From assembly GCF_024323335.1 (NCBI RefSeq), contig NC_066583.1:414544031-414608030 (forward strand): a stretch of DNA of 64,000 nucleotides, given 5' to 3'. The translations under genes and the position numbers were made by a program. The stretch is from Lathyrus oleraceus. Lineage: Eukaryota; Streptophyta; Magnoliopsida; Fabales; Fabaceae. Of the stretch, positions 11,944-24,590 are shown piece after piece (within the stretch, counting starts at the first letter, position 1; every line of letters starts with the position of its first letter). Under the pieces are notes generated by a model, which had not been told where the DNA came from, made no database searches, and saw only the letters and a list, made by a program, of their open reading frames with translations.

Positions 11944-12250
11944 AGACTCGAAATCACTTATTCAATCATCCAAACTTAGAGCAGAGGAAGATCCAAACTT
12001 AGAGCAGAGGCAAACTTAGAGCAAACTTTGTTTCACTTAAGCATATATTCAGTATTTTAAAGTGGTAATCGCTTCGCATTGGCGTGTTACCACAATTGTG
12101 TAATCGAGTTTTGTGATCGAGTCTGTAATCGAGTTTGGAGCACTTTGGAAGAAAGTTAATCCTGCCGCCATTTTCAATTCCGCTTTGCATTTTATTAAAC
12201 CCTCCGATTGGAGCAGGTTTTTATTACTTTGCCTTTATCTATTTTATTTT

Positions 12251-12555
12251 CCCGCACTCGCTTTACTTTATTTATTTCCTGCACTCGCTTTACTTTATTG
12301 ATTTTCCGCACTCGCTTTACTTTATTTAATTTCCCGCACTCGCTTTACTTTATTTATTTCCCGCACTCGCTTTACTTTATTTAATTTCCCGCACTCGCTT
12401 TACTTTCATTTATTTCTCGCACTCGCACTACTTTTATTTATTTTCTGCACTCGCACTACTTTCATTTATTTTCCGCACTCGCACTACTTTTATTTACTTT
12501 CCGCACTCGCACTACTTTTATTGATTTTCCACACTCGCACTACTTTTATATAAAT
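12251..12555 (+). repeat. 28-bp minisatellite in Athila 3' LTR, 11 copies
   Basis: Same array and copy number as 441-745. Individual units carry private substitutions (for example CTGCACTCGC in two units). Copy number was therefore not changed since insertion, while bases were. Confidence 0.9.
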
Positions 12556-13337
12556 TAATGCACTTTTATTTTACCATGTCTAACTAAATCTATAAGGTTA
12601 GAATGTAAGGATCGTAATTGAACCAATAATCCGTACAAGTGTTCGTAGAAACACGTAAGGGCTATTTTAACTTTCAACTTAAGTTCTCCTGCACTTCAAT
12701 TCCGTTGGGTAAGATCGAAAGCCGTCCAACGTCTATCCAAACTTAATTGTTTTTAACTATTTCAAATACAGCGAAAGCGCTTTGTTTAGTTCATTAGGAG
12801 TTTTTAGCTTAAGAAGAAAAGAGATTTTAAAACTATTTTCGGACGCGTTTATAAGTTTAGAGTCTGGTTCGTGAGAACCTCTTTTGGTTAAGAAATCCAG
12901 GTTAAAATACTTTTCAACTTACTCAAGATACTATATTTCTTAAAAATAGGTTTACTACTCTAACGCAATGCGCGCCTTTTTATAAGTGACAATAAGAGGG
13001 TTTGATTAGGGAGTACAACTCGGTTCTGAATACGCGAAAGCGACAGATCCTGTTAAATTAGTTCTTTTCAAAGTAGGAAACACTGCCCATAAGTAGTTCT
13101 ATTAGCAAGTACTTGGAAATTTAATTGATTAGGTGAATTACATTCGATCGTGTCTTTATTAATTGAACTTTATTCAATACTTTACTTTTCATTGCACACT
13201 CTAAAAACACCTATTTTGATTGCCTTTGATAAACACCATTAGAATAGATAACGATAGATTGACACTTGGTCTCTGTGGATTCGACAATCTTTTATATTAC
13301 TCTGAGGCGTTCGTATACTTGCGAAAAGCACACATCA

Positions 13338-13493
13338 ATATATTAAGCAATTCATACATTACAAACAATACATTCATCCCAAATTTGCACAAAAATATGC
13401 CATAAATATATATAAACATACAACACATACAAGCAAAAAGTAGGCTAAACCCACGGGGCTCGAGATTATTCCCCGGTAGGGTCGCCACTTTTC
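13338..13493 (-). mobile_element. Ogre A: leader fragment next to its 5' LTR
   Basis: 156 bases of minus-strand Ogre leader: read on the minus strand, the primer site is followed by GTGGGTTTAGCCTAC and an AT-rich stretch. The same order follows the primer site of Ogre D at 63702-63800. It is cut at 13338 by the Athila insertion; the body of Ogre A would lie left of the window. Confidence 0.8.
13469..13487 (-). other. Ogre A primer-binding site, tRNA-Arg type
   Basis: Minus strand TGGCGACCCTACCGGGGAA begins 6 bases after the LTR end at 13494. It is a variant of the TGGCGACTCTGCTGGGGA-type site used by Ogre elements. Confidence 0.75.
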
Positions 13494-16400
13494 TGTAGCA
13501 GGGTTTTCGTTCCCTTTAGGTTTATTGATTAAACCAAAAGTCAACATACATTTCGAGTCGCCACCACACTTTTATTTGTCCAAAGGAAAGGCTAAAAAGC
13601 GAATAAAAGCCAAGTAAGAAGTTTTTCAAATCAAAAACTAATAAAAATGTCAGAGATCTAGGTAAGGGGATTGGTTATGAAATGTGAAGGTGTTACGCAC
13701 CAAAAACATCCTTAGTACTCTAAGGGAACCTCTTTTTGCAAAAATGTGTTGTAGGTTGGTATTTGAGAAAAGATTTGTGCAAAAGATTGGAGGGATGAGA
13801 AGAGAATAGATAATATTTACAAATTTTGTTGTTTGAATGGATGAACCCATTGCCTACGTACAATCACAAAGGAGGATCAAAACCTCGTAGTTCGGGGTAA
13901 AAATCTCAAAGATTGGTGAATTGATTTTAATCAAAAGCCTTAAGGTCTTTTGTTATCAAAGGGAGAGAACTCAACCTAAATCAACAATCCACCATGTGAG
14001 GAAGGCTTCAACATGCTAGTGAGGGGTTAACCCTATAATAAGCATTGAAGGCTTATAATCCAACACTAAGGATGAGGTGAGATTTGCATCAACCACTATG
14101 ATAACTCAAACATATGACTAATGTTTGAAAAGGTTTTAACAAAGTGGCCATTGGAACCACAAAAAACAACTTGAAATGGGTTATATTTACATGTTAGATT
14201 TATTTACAAAATTAGGTCAAAGTTGGATTAAAGTTTATTTACAATGAGTATTTATGAAAATAGTTTTGAAAAATTCAAAGGCTTAAGGCCTAGGTTTCTA
14301 ATTTGAAACAAAGTCAAAGTTTTGAAAATGATTTTGGGCTTGGTTAGAGTGGGGAGAAGAAAGAAGGGCTATTCCTAAACCATGCAAAGATAAGAGGGGA
14401 AAGAAAAACCCTTGGAGTTCCTTTTCTTGAAGTCATATAGAGATGACTCAAGATGCTCCTTTCCTTTGGACTTAGCACACAAAACAAGCAATCAAACAAT
14501 TTGAATTCAATCTCCTAGGATCTCCATTTGGCTTGGCTCTTAACTTGGCTACTCAAGACAATGGTCCTCTTTTCACAATCTTAAGATGGGATCCCTATCA
14601 CATAAAAGCAAACATCAAAAAGCTCACAACACAATAAAGGGAATGGACAATGAATAAGTTTTAGGAGAAGTCCTTTGAGGTCAACTTTGAATTTTAGCAT
14701 TCTAAAGGCATGAGGCCTAGTTGCTTTTCAACAAATTTTGCATTCTAAAGGCATGAGGCCTAGTTGCTCTTGAACTCCTTTAAGCATGGGTAAATCCTAA
14801 TTCTAAGTCCTTTCTCCTTTTTGCATTTGGTTCACATTAAAACAAACACAAGCAACATACAATAGCAATATATTTACACAATAATGGGCTCAAATGAGCA
14901 AAAGAAATATGACATAAACATAAAATATGTGCTCAAATGAGCAAAGAGAAAATCAAGATGAATAATGAGCAAGAAATAAATGACATTAAAAGTAAATGAC
15001 AAGAAATTAAAAGCTCAAATAAAAGTTAGTAGTTAGTAAGGTTATGTTAGCTTGTCATAAGGCAATGTAGCGCTATGTTAAGCAATCGTAAGTGGACTAA
15101 TATAGTAGTCACTCCTATTTGAGGCCGGTCAATAAGAATATAGGCAAAGAACACAAGTTAGAGGTCATGACTAGTAATCCAAGCTCCATAAACTTGCCAT
15201 GCCAAACAAAAGGGGAAGGGCCTTGTATTGACTTTTAGTTATTTGCTTGACCTAGAAGTAACCTATCTTTGACACAAAATAACTCACTTGATCATGGATC
15301 AAGTTGAGTTTGGTTTGGATCAAAGAAGGTTAAACTCTTATTTGTCAAGACCAACCTAAAGACTTTAACTCATTGGCCATTAATGGAAAGAAAGGGATGA
15401 AGATGAAAGGGAAGGGAAGGGGTAAGAAGTCAACAAACAATCCCAATTGATCAAGGGATAACTCATCCTTGATCAAATTCATTCATATTTCTAGGTGATG
15501 ATCCTTAAGGACTTTCAAACCACAAGATCCAATGAATTTAATCAAAGTTGAATCAATTCAAACTCAATCAACACCAAACAAAAGAGAAATGAAGATAACG
15601 AGTCAAGAAGTTAAATATATTTTTTTGGCATTTTTTTGAATTAAAATAAAATACAAATAAAAAATAAACAAATAAAGTTGAACCTCAAACTCAATTCAAA
15701 ACAACTTCAATAAGTCCAATTAAATTCTCATAGGTTCAGTATAGTCAAACAAACTTTGACTAATTTTCTCACAAATTTTTGAAATCAGAAAGTAATTAAA
15801 ACCAATTAAAAACAATTAAAAATAGCATAATATGAATTAAAATCACAAATAATCTCAAAACAATCAAGAAATTGTTGAGACTATTTTTCATTGACTTATC
15901 ATGATCCATAGATGCTATGAAAATATATTTGTATTTTTTAAAAGTCAGAAAGTATTTTAAAATGAATTAAAATCAATAAAAAACAAGTAATTCATAAAAA
16001 ATATCAAATGAAGTCACAAAAATAATCAAAAATCATAATATGAAACTAGGTTATTCAAGAAAACTTTTGGAGTTGGTCTCATATTTTTCTGACTTCAAAT
16101 GAATTTTTAATGAATTAATGAAAATGAAATGAATTATCAGAAAATAAAAAGAAAATGAAAATAAGTGAAAAAAGCAGGGCCACATGATGCGCTTTTTCAA
16201 TTGACGTGGCACAAGGCAATGGTTCAGATATGAGGAAACACGGTGCACACAAGTCAAACGCGCCACATCATGAATTAAATGAAATCTTTAAAATGAATGA
16301 ACACGAATAGATCATGGCATGGAGATCCAAGGGCCCTAGCACGCACACAGGGTGGTGGTGGTGGTGGAAACCACCATCTTCTCTGGCCAGACTCACAAAC

Positions 16401-18465
16401 TCCGGCCACCAGTTGCAAAATATTAATCTTAATAAAAATTAAAAACAAGACCATGGAAATGAAGCTCGTGTGATGTAGATCATCACTGTACCAATGGATT
16501 TCTCTCACTCTTCCTATATTGAGAGAAAGGTGAAGGAGAAAATCATGGTGTCCACACGGATTGCTCATGAAATGGAAAATTGAAAGCATCAAACTCTTGC
16601 CTCAAGTATGAGGACTTCAGAAACCCACAGAAACACAAGAATGCTACAATGAATTGAGAGATTCAGATCCAAAAAGTTTGAATGGATACCTTCAAAGTGA
16701 TGAACTTCTGGCCACGAATTCTCCAAGATCTTTGCTCCTACTTGATCTATGAATGTAATGGAAGTGATAGGCTAAGGAATCTGGCTCTAAAACTCAACTA
16801 ATGATACTGAATTTCAAGCTCAAAAGTGTGAAAAATATTGAGTGATTCTTTTAGTGTTGGCTATGGTTTCACTTCTACAGAACTTGGGATCTCCAAAAGG
16901 TTCATTGAATGAAGCTCATGGCGCCTTTATTTATAGGTGAATGCATCAGCTGATCACACTTTGCTCATGTGCATGAGAATTTGAAATTTGATTGCATGGG
17001 ACTGTATGGACATATGGAAGGCCCAATGATGGTTGAAGCAACTTGCTGAGTTCATATAAAATGCATTTGGACATGCACATTGGAGGGAAACAACTTGCAT
17101 TTCAAGTTTTAGCATAAAAATACCACAATGCACATAAATAAAAAGAATTTGAAACTCACAAATGGTAGACCCAAATAAGTATTGTGAGTAATGGTTGGAA
17201 AGCTCTTAAAATGAGGAACAAAAGTCATGTTGGGAAAAAAATCATTTGGCATGTGAAAATTGATCAAAAATGGCTTGGAAAAATCAAGTACAAAACATAT
17301 TCAAATCACTTTGAAAAAATTCATCAAAAGCAAGCTTAATCAAACCCCTCTGTTTTCATGATGAAAGCTTCAAATGAAAAACTCTCCAACATAAAAGTTA
17401 TATATATTTTCAATATTGCCAATCTAGACTCAAAGTTTGCATCATTTGGATTTTCTATGACAAAGTTATGGGTATTTGAAGTTGGGTACTTTTTCAAATT
17501 CAATGAATTAGGTCCAAGATGACCTATAATGATTTGCATTATCACATGTATTTCTTTTAGGATTATGAAATTTTGTCCAACATAACATTTGAATTAGACA
17601 TCTCAATCTTTCCAATGCATTTGGTTTCACATAAAAATCGTACAAATTAAGGAAGTTATGCCCTTGGTAAGTGACCCAAAATTAAGGTTTCTGTCAAAAT
17701 GACCTATAATATTTTGAAATGAATGATGATCTTCCAAGATTCAAATGTATTTTTGATGAACATGAAATTTGTTCATATGGTTCTTAGGAATATCTTTTCT
17801 TTTGGGGTTATCTTCATTTTACAAATAAATCAAAATTTATAGCTCATTGAGCCTCGGCTTAGTCAGATGACTTGACTGGTCAACTTTTCGAGGTCAAACT
17901 TCCAATCTTGATGAATAAATAACTGAGGGGCCTCAAATAGGCTCATATATGCATAAAATGATAAATGAAATAAATTCCTTTGATTAAATTTGATCAGAGG
18001 TTGAGATTGCTTCATGGGCAAGGCACAGTCAAAGCATTGTGAAATTAGGGTTTCCTTGGGAAACAATCTTCAAGCCCTTTGGGTTATTTTGATCAAATTG
18101 ACAAATTGAGATACTTGGGATACATATATGGTGATTAGGAACTTTGTGGACCATTGTCATGCGTTTTATCATCTTCATCTAGCCATTTCATTGGGCTTAG
18201 GAGCCTCCTAGGAGCATTGTGGAGCACATGATCACTTGAGCTTCAAAACAAAAAGAGTTAGTGACATATTTTTATGCTTTTGGTTAGTAATTAAAATAAG
18301 AAAAGCAATAATATACAATACAAGCATGCTTGGTGGTCTCAAAACAATCAAACAAGTCCCAACCCTAGGGTTAAAGAGCCAAACATGCTATGATCCTCGA
18401 GTTAATGCACTTGTGCAATAACATGATGCCATGAGGGATCTTAGGGTCAAAATTAGGGTCTTACA
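13494..18465 (-). repeat. Ogre A 5' LTR, about 5 kb, minus strand
   Basis: On the minus strand it starts TGTAAGACCC (18465) and ends CCCTGCTACA (13494). The length, 4972 bases, suits Ogre LTRs. It shares its first about 35 bases with the LTRs at 19794 and 59583 and its last part with those at 24049 and 63692. No credible gene is present. It contains a 28-base direct repeat (14698-14725 and 14743-14770), a (GGT)n run at 16351-16367 and a primer-site-like motif at 13555-13563. The short open frames here look accidental. Confidence 0.85.
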
Positions 18466-18506
18466 GATGGCATGAGGGATCTTAGGGTCAAAATTGGGGT
18501 CTTACA
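18466..18506 (-). repeat. 41-bp stub of a second Ogre LTR start
   Basis: On the minus strand it again reads TGTAAGACCCC...CCTCATGCCATC, duplicating the start of the neighbouring LTR with a few differences. Either Ogre A inserted 41 bases inside an older LTR of the same orientation, or the LTR end was locally duplicated. Confidence 0.7.
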
Positions 18507-19780
18507 CCCAATACCCGGTAAATGTAATTTACTTCCTTTGTTTTCCCCAGCGGATTCTTTTTCACATTTCCCCAAGCAGTATATCCTTGATATGTTCATC
18601 TTAACCGGTGACAAATATTCTTATTTTGTGGTTTTCTACCCAGTAAAAAGGTAGTCGTAATCCCTTCTTTTATTCCTCAGAGATTTAATCCTTGAGATGT
18701 TCATCTTAACCGATGACGGATTTTCTCCTCTTTGCGGTCTTCTACCCAGTAATCGGTAGTTGTAAAACCTATTTTCCCCTCTAAGTCTATCCTTGATATG
18801 TTCATTTTAACCGATGACAGATATTCTCTCTTTTGTATTCTCTCCAGTAACTGATAAATATAATTCCTATTTTTCCCCTACAGTCTATCCTTGATATGTT
18901 CATCCTAATCGATGACGAATATTCTCCCTTTGAGTTAACCTTGATATGTTCCCCTTAATCGGTGACGGATATTCTCTCTTTGGTTTTCTAACTATTAAAA
19001 AGGTAGTTGTAATCCCTACTTTTGTTTCTCAGAGAGTTAATCCTTGATATGCTCACCTTAACTGATGACGAATTTTCTCCTCTTTGCGGTTTTCTGCCCA
19101 GTAACCAGTAGTTATAAATCCTATTTGATCATTTTTTTTGCAGGCTATTCTTACCCAGTAACCAGTAAAGAATACACCTATTTTCCCTAAGCGAGTTATC
19201 CTTGATATGTTTATCCTAATCGGTAACGGATGTCCCTCTGTCAGAGTGTACTATCTTCCTACCCAGTAATCTGTAGTAGATAATACATCTCCTTTTACTC
19301 CTGTGTTGAAGTTCGTTCTTCCCTAGTTGAGTTTGAGCACGTATTTCCTTAGTGGAGTCGCCAATCCCCTATTTGATTTGATTATTTCAGCTATGTTCTG
19401 ATCTATTCTCATCCCCTCCAAATTTTTCCCTTACCCCCGGTCCAATCCTTTCATTGATTTATTTTCATGGAAAATCCCCTTGTATCCTCAGTAGTTTTCA
19501 AGTCGTAGTTTGGCCTACGCATAATTTTTATCCCAGAGTCTCTGTCGCCCCAGTGAGTTTTCCTTATGGAATGCATTATGCCCCTGTGGACTTTCAGTCT
19601 CTCTGAATTCTTTTCTTTTCTAGAAATATATTCCCCACGAAGGTTATTTTAACATTCATATCATATGCATCATAAGGTCTCTTAGGGGCCAAAATTTGTT
19701 TCTATATGTTATTATTTAAGTCCATTCTACTGAGTTGATACAAAGATTTTAATCTTCATATCCTCTGTTAGAATTTCCTT
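18507..19780 (+). repeat. Ogre B 3' untranslated region with about 100-bp degenerate tandem repeats
   Basis: Some eight degenerate units of about 100 bases, anchored by ATCCTTGATATGTTCATCTT, CCGATGACGGATATTCTC and CTACCCAGTAACCGGTAG. Clear anchors start near 18580, 18687, 18787, 18885, 18934, 19036 and 19197. No credible coding frame. The position just before a plus-strand LTR identifies it as the 3' UTR of a plus-strand Ogre whose body has been lost or displaced. Confidence 0.75.
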
Positions 19781-19793
19781 AAATAGGGGCAAC
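19781..19793 (+). other. Ogre B polypurine tract
   Basis: AAATAGGGGCAAC directly before the LTR start TGTAAGACCCC. Confidence 0.65.
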
Positions 19794-22700
19794 TGTAAGA
19801 CCCCAATTTTGACCCTAAGATCCCTCATGCTATCTCATCATATGCATTGCCTTTGGGATCAAACCTTGGCATCCTCCTTTTTACCCCTCATTCATTGAGT
19901 TTACTTTGGAAGAGGTCACTAAGCACATTTGATTGTATCATACTTTGTTTTTTTTTGTTTACTAACCAAAATACCAAAAATATGTCAATATATAATTTAC
20001 TTCTTTTATAGGTAGTGTGTGTGTTCACCCATGCTCCATCAAGCTCATATATAAGGTTTAAGACCCTCAATGCAAGGAGACTAATCAAGAGATGGTTCAC
20101 ATTGACTATAGACATCATATATCCGTCCCCGTGGTCTTCACATATCATTTTGATCAAGAAATCCTCAAGGGTTTGAAGCTTGTTTGCCTTGGAAGCCCTA
20201 ATTCATCTAGGTATCTTGTGTGACTTCCTCAGCAAGTTTCTTCACCATTTGAATAAATATTTCAAGGGATACTTAATATTACATCATATTATACATATAT
20301 GATCCTCCATGAGTCCAATAGATCAAGATAATTTCAAGTTTGCAAGTTGGTTCATGGTGGTTGACTAGAGAGAGCCAACTGGTCAAAATGGGGTTCCCTA
20401 GACCCTGTCTCCTACAATATTTGTCATATGAAAATGATTCCAAGAGAAACGTTACTCCTTATGACATTACAAACGACTTTCGTGTTTAAGTCAGGAGCTA
20501 TTTTTTCTTGGAAAGTCATTTTTTATAGTGAAAGCTTATAGGTCATTTTGTCATAACCCTGGTTAGGAGGTCAACTTCCAAGGACCATAACTTGCTCAAT
20601 TTTTATGATATGAAAGACATTATAGTTTCAGGATCAAATTAAATATGTCCTCTTCAACTTTTATACGTGGAAGAAATTGAAATTCAACTTGCAAATACAT
20701 GTGCCAAGAGAAAACATTATAGGTCATTTCTGGCCATTACCATTGAACAAGTGATTTTACTCAACTTCTAAAATGCATAAAGTTTACACATTTGAAAGAT
20801 CTACAACTTTTATGAAGGAACTTTTTCCAATTGAAGCCCATAGGAAAAGTTATCCAAGGTGGAAGAAGTGAACATTTGGCTTGGTACTTAGAAAATTTTC
20901 AAATATGTTTGATTTTCCAAACTTCCACCTCAAAATTTATCATGATCCAAGCTTCAAATGGAAAAGTGTTCAACATGAAAGTTGTTCCCCTTGATCTCAC
21001 CTTTCCAAAAAACTCAAGATCGTCTCATTTGCTCAAGAATTGGAGGACTTACACATGGTTTCTCTTCAAGGTTTCATATGGATGAAATTCACATTCACAT
21101 ATCAATTTCCATTGCATGATCACATGACATGTTTTTAGCATTGCACATGAGGAATTTTGGACCTGATTGTATCATTTCATGGGCTTATCACAAGCCCATG
21201 CAAGCATGCAAGATGAATAGCTATTTTTGGCCAATTTTGGAAATGTGTAGAAAGCAATTGCTTTGCCTAAAATTAAGACCCTCATTGATCAAAATTAAGG
21301 ACCTTGTCGAAGCTTTGAACCTACAATCCAAACACTCACCATTAGAGGATAATATTGAAGGTTTTCATTGTAAAATCGATTTTCAAATATACTTCTGTTT
21401 TGAGATTGAAACTCCAAGAATCCAAGCCTTTCCTTGTCAATTCAACTCCTGCAAGCTTCTGAAGTCAAGCCAAGACCAATTGGAAGCTAGATCAAGCAAG
21501 TTTCAAGCTCCCTCGAAGGTGATTTTCCAGAATTTTCATCTCTTCGATTCTCTCTCAATTCTTCCCCATTCTTTGTGATTTTTGGTTGGCTGAAGTCCTA
21601 CCAATGTAGGCAACAAGATTGAGTTGCTTTGAGGTCAAATCAAAGCAACTCAGTTCATGATCCTCAAAATTCAAATACCTGTATCTTTCTATATACTTGG
21701 AATTGGAGAAAATTGAGGCCATATTCGTGATCCTGAGCATTTTCTCTTTGAAATAGTATCCTTGTTCTTCATTTTCCATTGAGATGAAGTTGGACCAGTC
21801 CAGTGGAGGTCATCGAAGAAGATAACTGGAGCCCTAGCTCCTGTCGTATGTTGGCACACCTCCTAGCCATCTGATCATGATTGGATGTTATAATATGAAC
21901 CATTGCTTTTGATTACCACGCGTACATCTCTTTGACTGATGACCACCATGGAACACCCATGTGTGGCCATCAGATCTGCCACCTCAATTAATGAGGGAGA
22001 TCTGATTGCCTTTGTTTTTTCTATTTTTTTTTTAATTTATTATTTTATGTTTAATCCTTTTATTTTATTTTATTCATATTAATTTCATTTTTAATCCAAA
22101 AAATATGGGACTTTCACCAAAAATCTTTAAATATGTTTTTCTTTCATATTCTGAATTAAAATTATTTTTTGGATTAATTTTGATATTTTTCATGAAATAA
22201 ATATTTTTGTGCATATTTTTAATTGTTTAAAAATACTTCTGACTTTTTAAAAATCATGAAATTTTTTGTCTAAGGTCCTTTGACCTAGGTAAAATCTCTT
22301 GGCCATTTATTTGGTGTTTTGAAGAGATTTTAGGTTTTGACCAAATTAAATTGCATTTTAATTCATTTTTAAATTGATTAAATGTGTAAAATTTATGTTG
22401 AGCCATTTTTATGGTCTTGTGTCAGATGAACCAATACAAGTATGACTGACATAGGTCCATCCCTTTTGATCTTTTTTTTAGTGTGTGATTTGTTTTAGGA
22501 GTTTGGTTCTTCATACCAAATCTCTAACATGCATTAACACCTAAATTTTTATTGCCCGACCTCAGATAGTTGTGACTTCTACATAAGTCCAATTACGATG
22601 GCTAAACATAGAGCTAAACTTGACCATAAAGGCATAACATTCTAGTAAGTGAGATTTTAAGTCTCCTATTTTTCATGGTATTGTGTCAAAACATGACCTT

Positions 22701-24048
22701 TTTTCCTTTCATGAGAGCTAGTGGCATACTTGTTGAATTATCCAAGTTGGAGCCCTTTCCATGGAGGATGTCTTGGTTTAAGGATTCATACTTGCGAATG
22801 GATGGTTGAGTGTTCTCAAAGAATGACTTAATCAATTAAAAAAATCATCACTAACACTTGACTAACTTTTGACTACATTTGACTTTATGCAATTTAAATT
22901 TACTTTATGCAATTTAAATTTCAGTCATTTATCATTCACTTTATGCAATTGACTCTTGTTAATATTGCTTTACTTTCAAGTTATTTACTTTATGCAATTT
23001 AAATTTCAGTCATTTATCATTCATTGCCATTTACATTTCATTTAAATTGTTTATGTTTATGTCATTTTCACTTTGCTCATTTTAGCCATATCTGGTGATT
23101 GTATATATTGTTTGTGCATTTTGGTTTTGTCTATGGTCTTAGGGCCTTAAAATACTTAATAATAACAAAAACCCTAAAAAATGTCTGGTGGACTGTTGAT
23201 CTTGATCTCAACTCTTGGACTTAGAACTCGGAAACATTCCCTATGCAAAAAAGGGCTTGGCCATTGCCAACATTTTGAGACTAAGCTATTGTGAACTAAG
23301 TCTTCATCTAATGCAAGCCTTGGACTTTGTGTAAAATCATCTGCTACTTTGTCTTCGTGCTAATTATTATTTTGATTTTGTGTATGATGCTTTGTTCTGA
23401 GTTGATCAAGGAATGTTTCATCTGATACATGAGAAGACTGCTAGTGATGGGAATTACTTGCTTGGATGTGGATATCTCTATTTGATGCATTGATCTTCAT
23501 AATGTCTGGATATTTCCAATTTCTCCTTGATTATTGCTTGATTCAAAGTTCAAAGGGGAAGTGGGTTTTCTATATGACAATCTTGTCTGTTGGATTGCAT
23601 CCCATTGGTCAGATCTTTTCAACTCTTAACTTTTAATTTGTGCTTAGGATAGCCTCTTCATCTCCCCTCACTTCTTAAATTTCAAAATCTCTTCCCCTTT
23701 TCAAAAACTTCTTTGCTTGTGATTTTAAACTTAGACTTTATTTTAGTGATTAGAATCTTTGGTCTTATGCCAATGAATTTTTAAATCTTTTATTAATCAA
23801 ATTTGTATATGAACTTAATCATATTGAGTTAACATTTCAAAAACACAAAAAAAGAACTAACAACTTCACTCAACTTTTAGCCCTTTGTGCCTTTCTTATT
23901 AACTTTTTGTTAAAAGCAATTCACCAACTTTGAAATTGTTACCACAAACTACGAGGTTTTGATCCCTCATTTTTATGTTGGTACGTAGGCACAAGTCTAA
24001 AGGTCTTGTCAAACACAAAATATAATTAATGAATTTTTTTCTCATCCC
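19794..24048 (+). repeat. Ogre B 3' LTR, plus strand, 3' end missing
   Basis: Begins TGTAAGACCCC and aligns with the LTR at 59583 up to about 63404, then breaks off. The last about 290 bases are missing because a minus-strand LTR end starts at 24049. Relative to the 59583 LTR it has about 680 extra bases (21660-22340) and lacks about 255 bases (equivalent of 61556-61812). It includes a local duplication of ACTTTATGCAATTTAAATTT around 22880-23010. No credible gene is seen; the 149-codon open frame at 21129-21578 lies in LTR sequence and matches nothing I recognise. Confidence 0.85.
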
Positions 24049-24577
24049 TGTAGCGGGAAATTCATGATTATCAAGCTATTGACAAGATAGAGATCAAATA
24101 ACAAGAGTCCCCACCGCGCTTTTATTGTTTCCAAGGGAAAGGGAAAAAGTACGAACAAAACCCAAATAGTAAGAAGTTTTCAAATAAAAACAAATAAAAG
24201 TCAGAGATCACAGGTAAGGGGGTTGGTTACACAGAGGGAAGGTGTTAGCACCCAAAGTGTCCTAGGTTCTCCTAGGGATCCCTTTTTGTGTGCATATGTA
24301 TTTTGTATAAAGTGATGTTTCTAAACAAATAGAATAAGGGGATGAGAAAAGAATTCATTAATTATATTTTTGTGTTTGACAAGACCTTCGGTCTTGTGCG
24401 TACGTACCAACATAAAAATGAGGGATCAAAACCTCGTAGTTTGTGGTAACAATTTCAAAGTTGGTGAATTGCTTTTAACAAAAAGTTAATAAGAAAGGCA
24501 CAAAGGGCCAAATGTTGAGTGAAGTTGTTAGTTCTTTTTTTGTATTTTTGAAATGTTAAGTCAATATGATTAAGTTC
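23822..24577. repeat. Large inverted repeat formed by two opposed LTR ends
   Basis: The left arm (about 23822-24048, plus-strand LTR) and right arm (about 24338-24577, minus-strand LTR) are near-complementary copies of the same LTR segment. The spacer of about 290 bases is the unmatched LTR terminus. Both arms carry the phrase around ACTACGAGGTTTTGATC. Confidence 0.8.
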
Positions 24578-24590
24578 ATATACAAAGAAC
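24049..24590 (-). repeat. Ogre C 3' LTR, terminal fragment
   Basis: Minus-strand LTR 3' end. On the plus strand it begins TGTAGCGGGAAATTCATG, i.e. ...CCCGCTACA on the minus strand. Only the last about 540 bases remain. It joins directly to the RNase H start of Ogre C near 24590, so the rest of pol and most of the LTR are deleted. Confidence 0.75.

Larger units (their letters stand above)
1..13337 (+). mobile_element. Athila-lineage Ty3/gypsy LTR retrotransposon, 5' end outside window
   Basis: The first 1527 bases match 11793-13337, so both LTRs are present; about 259 bases of the 5' LTR lie left of the window. Between them come a tRNA-Asp-type primer site, gag, protease, RT, RNase H and integrase, two 3' ORFs, a long 3' noncoding region and a purine tract. 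Domain order, primer type and the sequence around the purine tract fit the Athila lineage. By eye about 40 differences occur over some 780 aligned LTR bases (about 5%). All coding parts carry stops or frameshifts, so this copy is dead. It sits in the leader of a minus-strand Ogre that resumes at 13338. The target duplication cannot be checked because the left flank is missing. Confidence 0.93.
11534..13337 (+). repeat. Athila 3' LTR (1804 bp)
   Basis: Begins TGATAACAC after the purine tract and ends CACATCA. From 11793 on it aligns with 1-1527, with scattered substitutions and a small duplication (an extra copy of 'cttagagcagaggcaaa' near 11999-12017). It holds a TATA box at 11935-11943 and the same 11-copy minisatellite. 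Confidence 0.92.

Noticed and set aside
16275..16592. 105-codon minus-strand frame with a proline run in the Ogre A LTR
   Set aside because: The proline run is the (GGT)n microsatellite; the rest is LTR sequence without recognisable motifs.
21129..21578. 149-codon open frame in the Ogre B LTR
   Set aside because: Lies wholly in LTR sequence; the homologous LTR D segment is not open in the same way.
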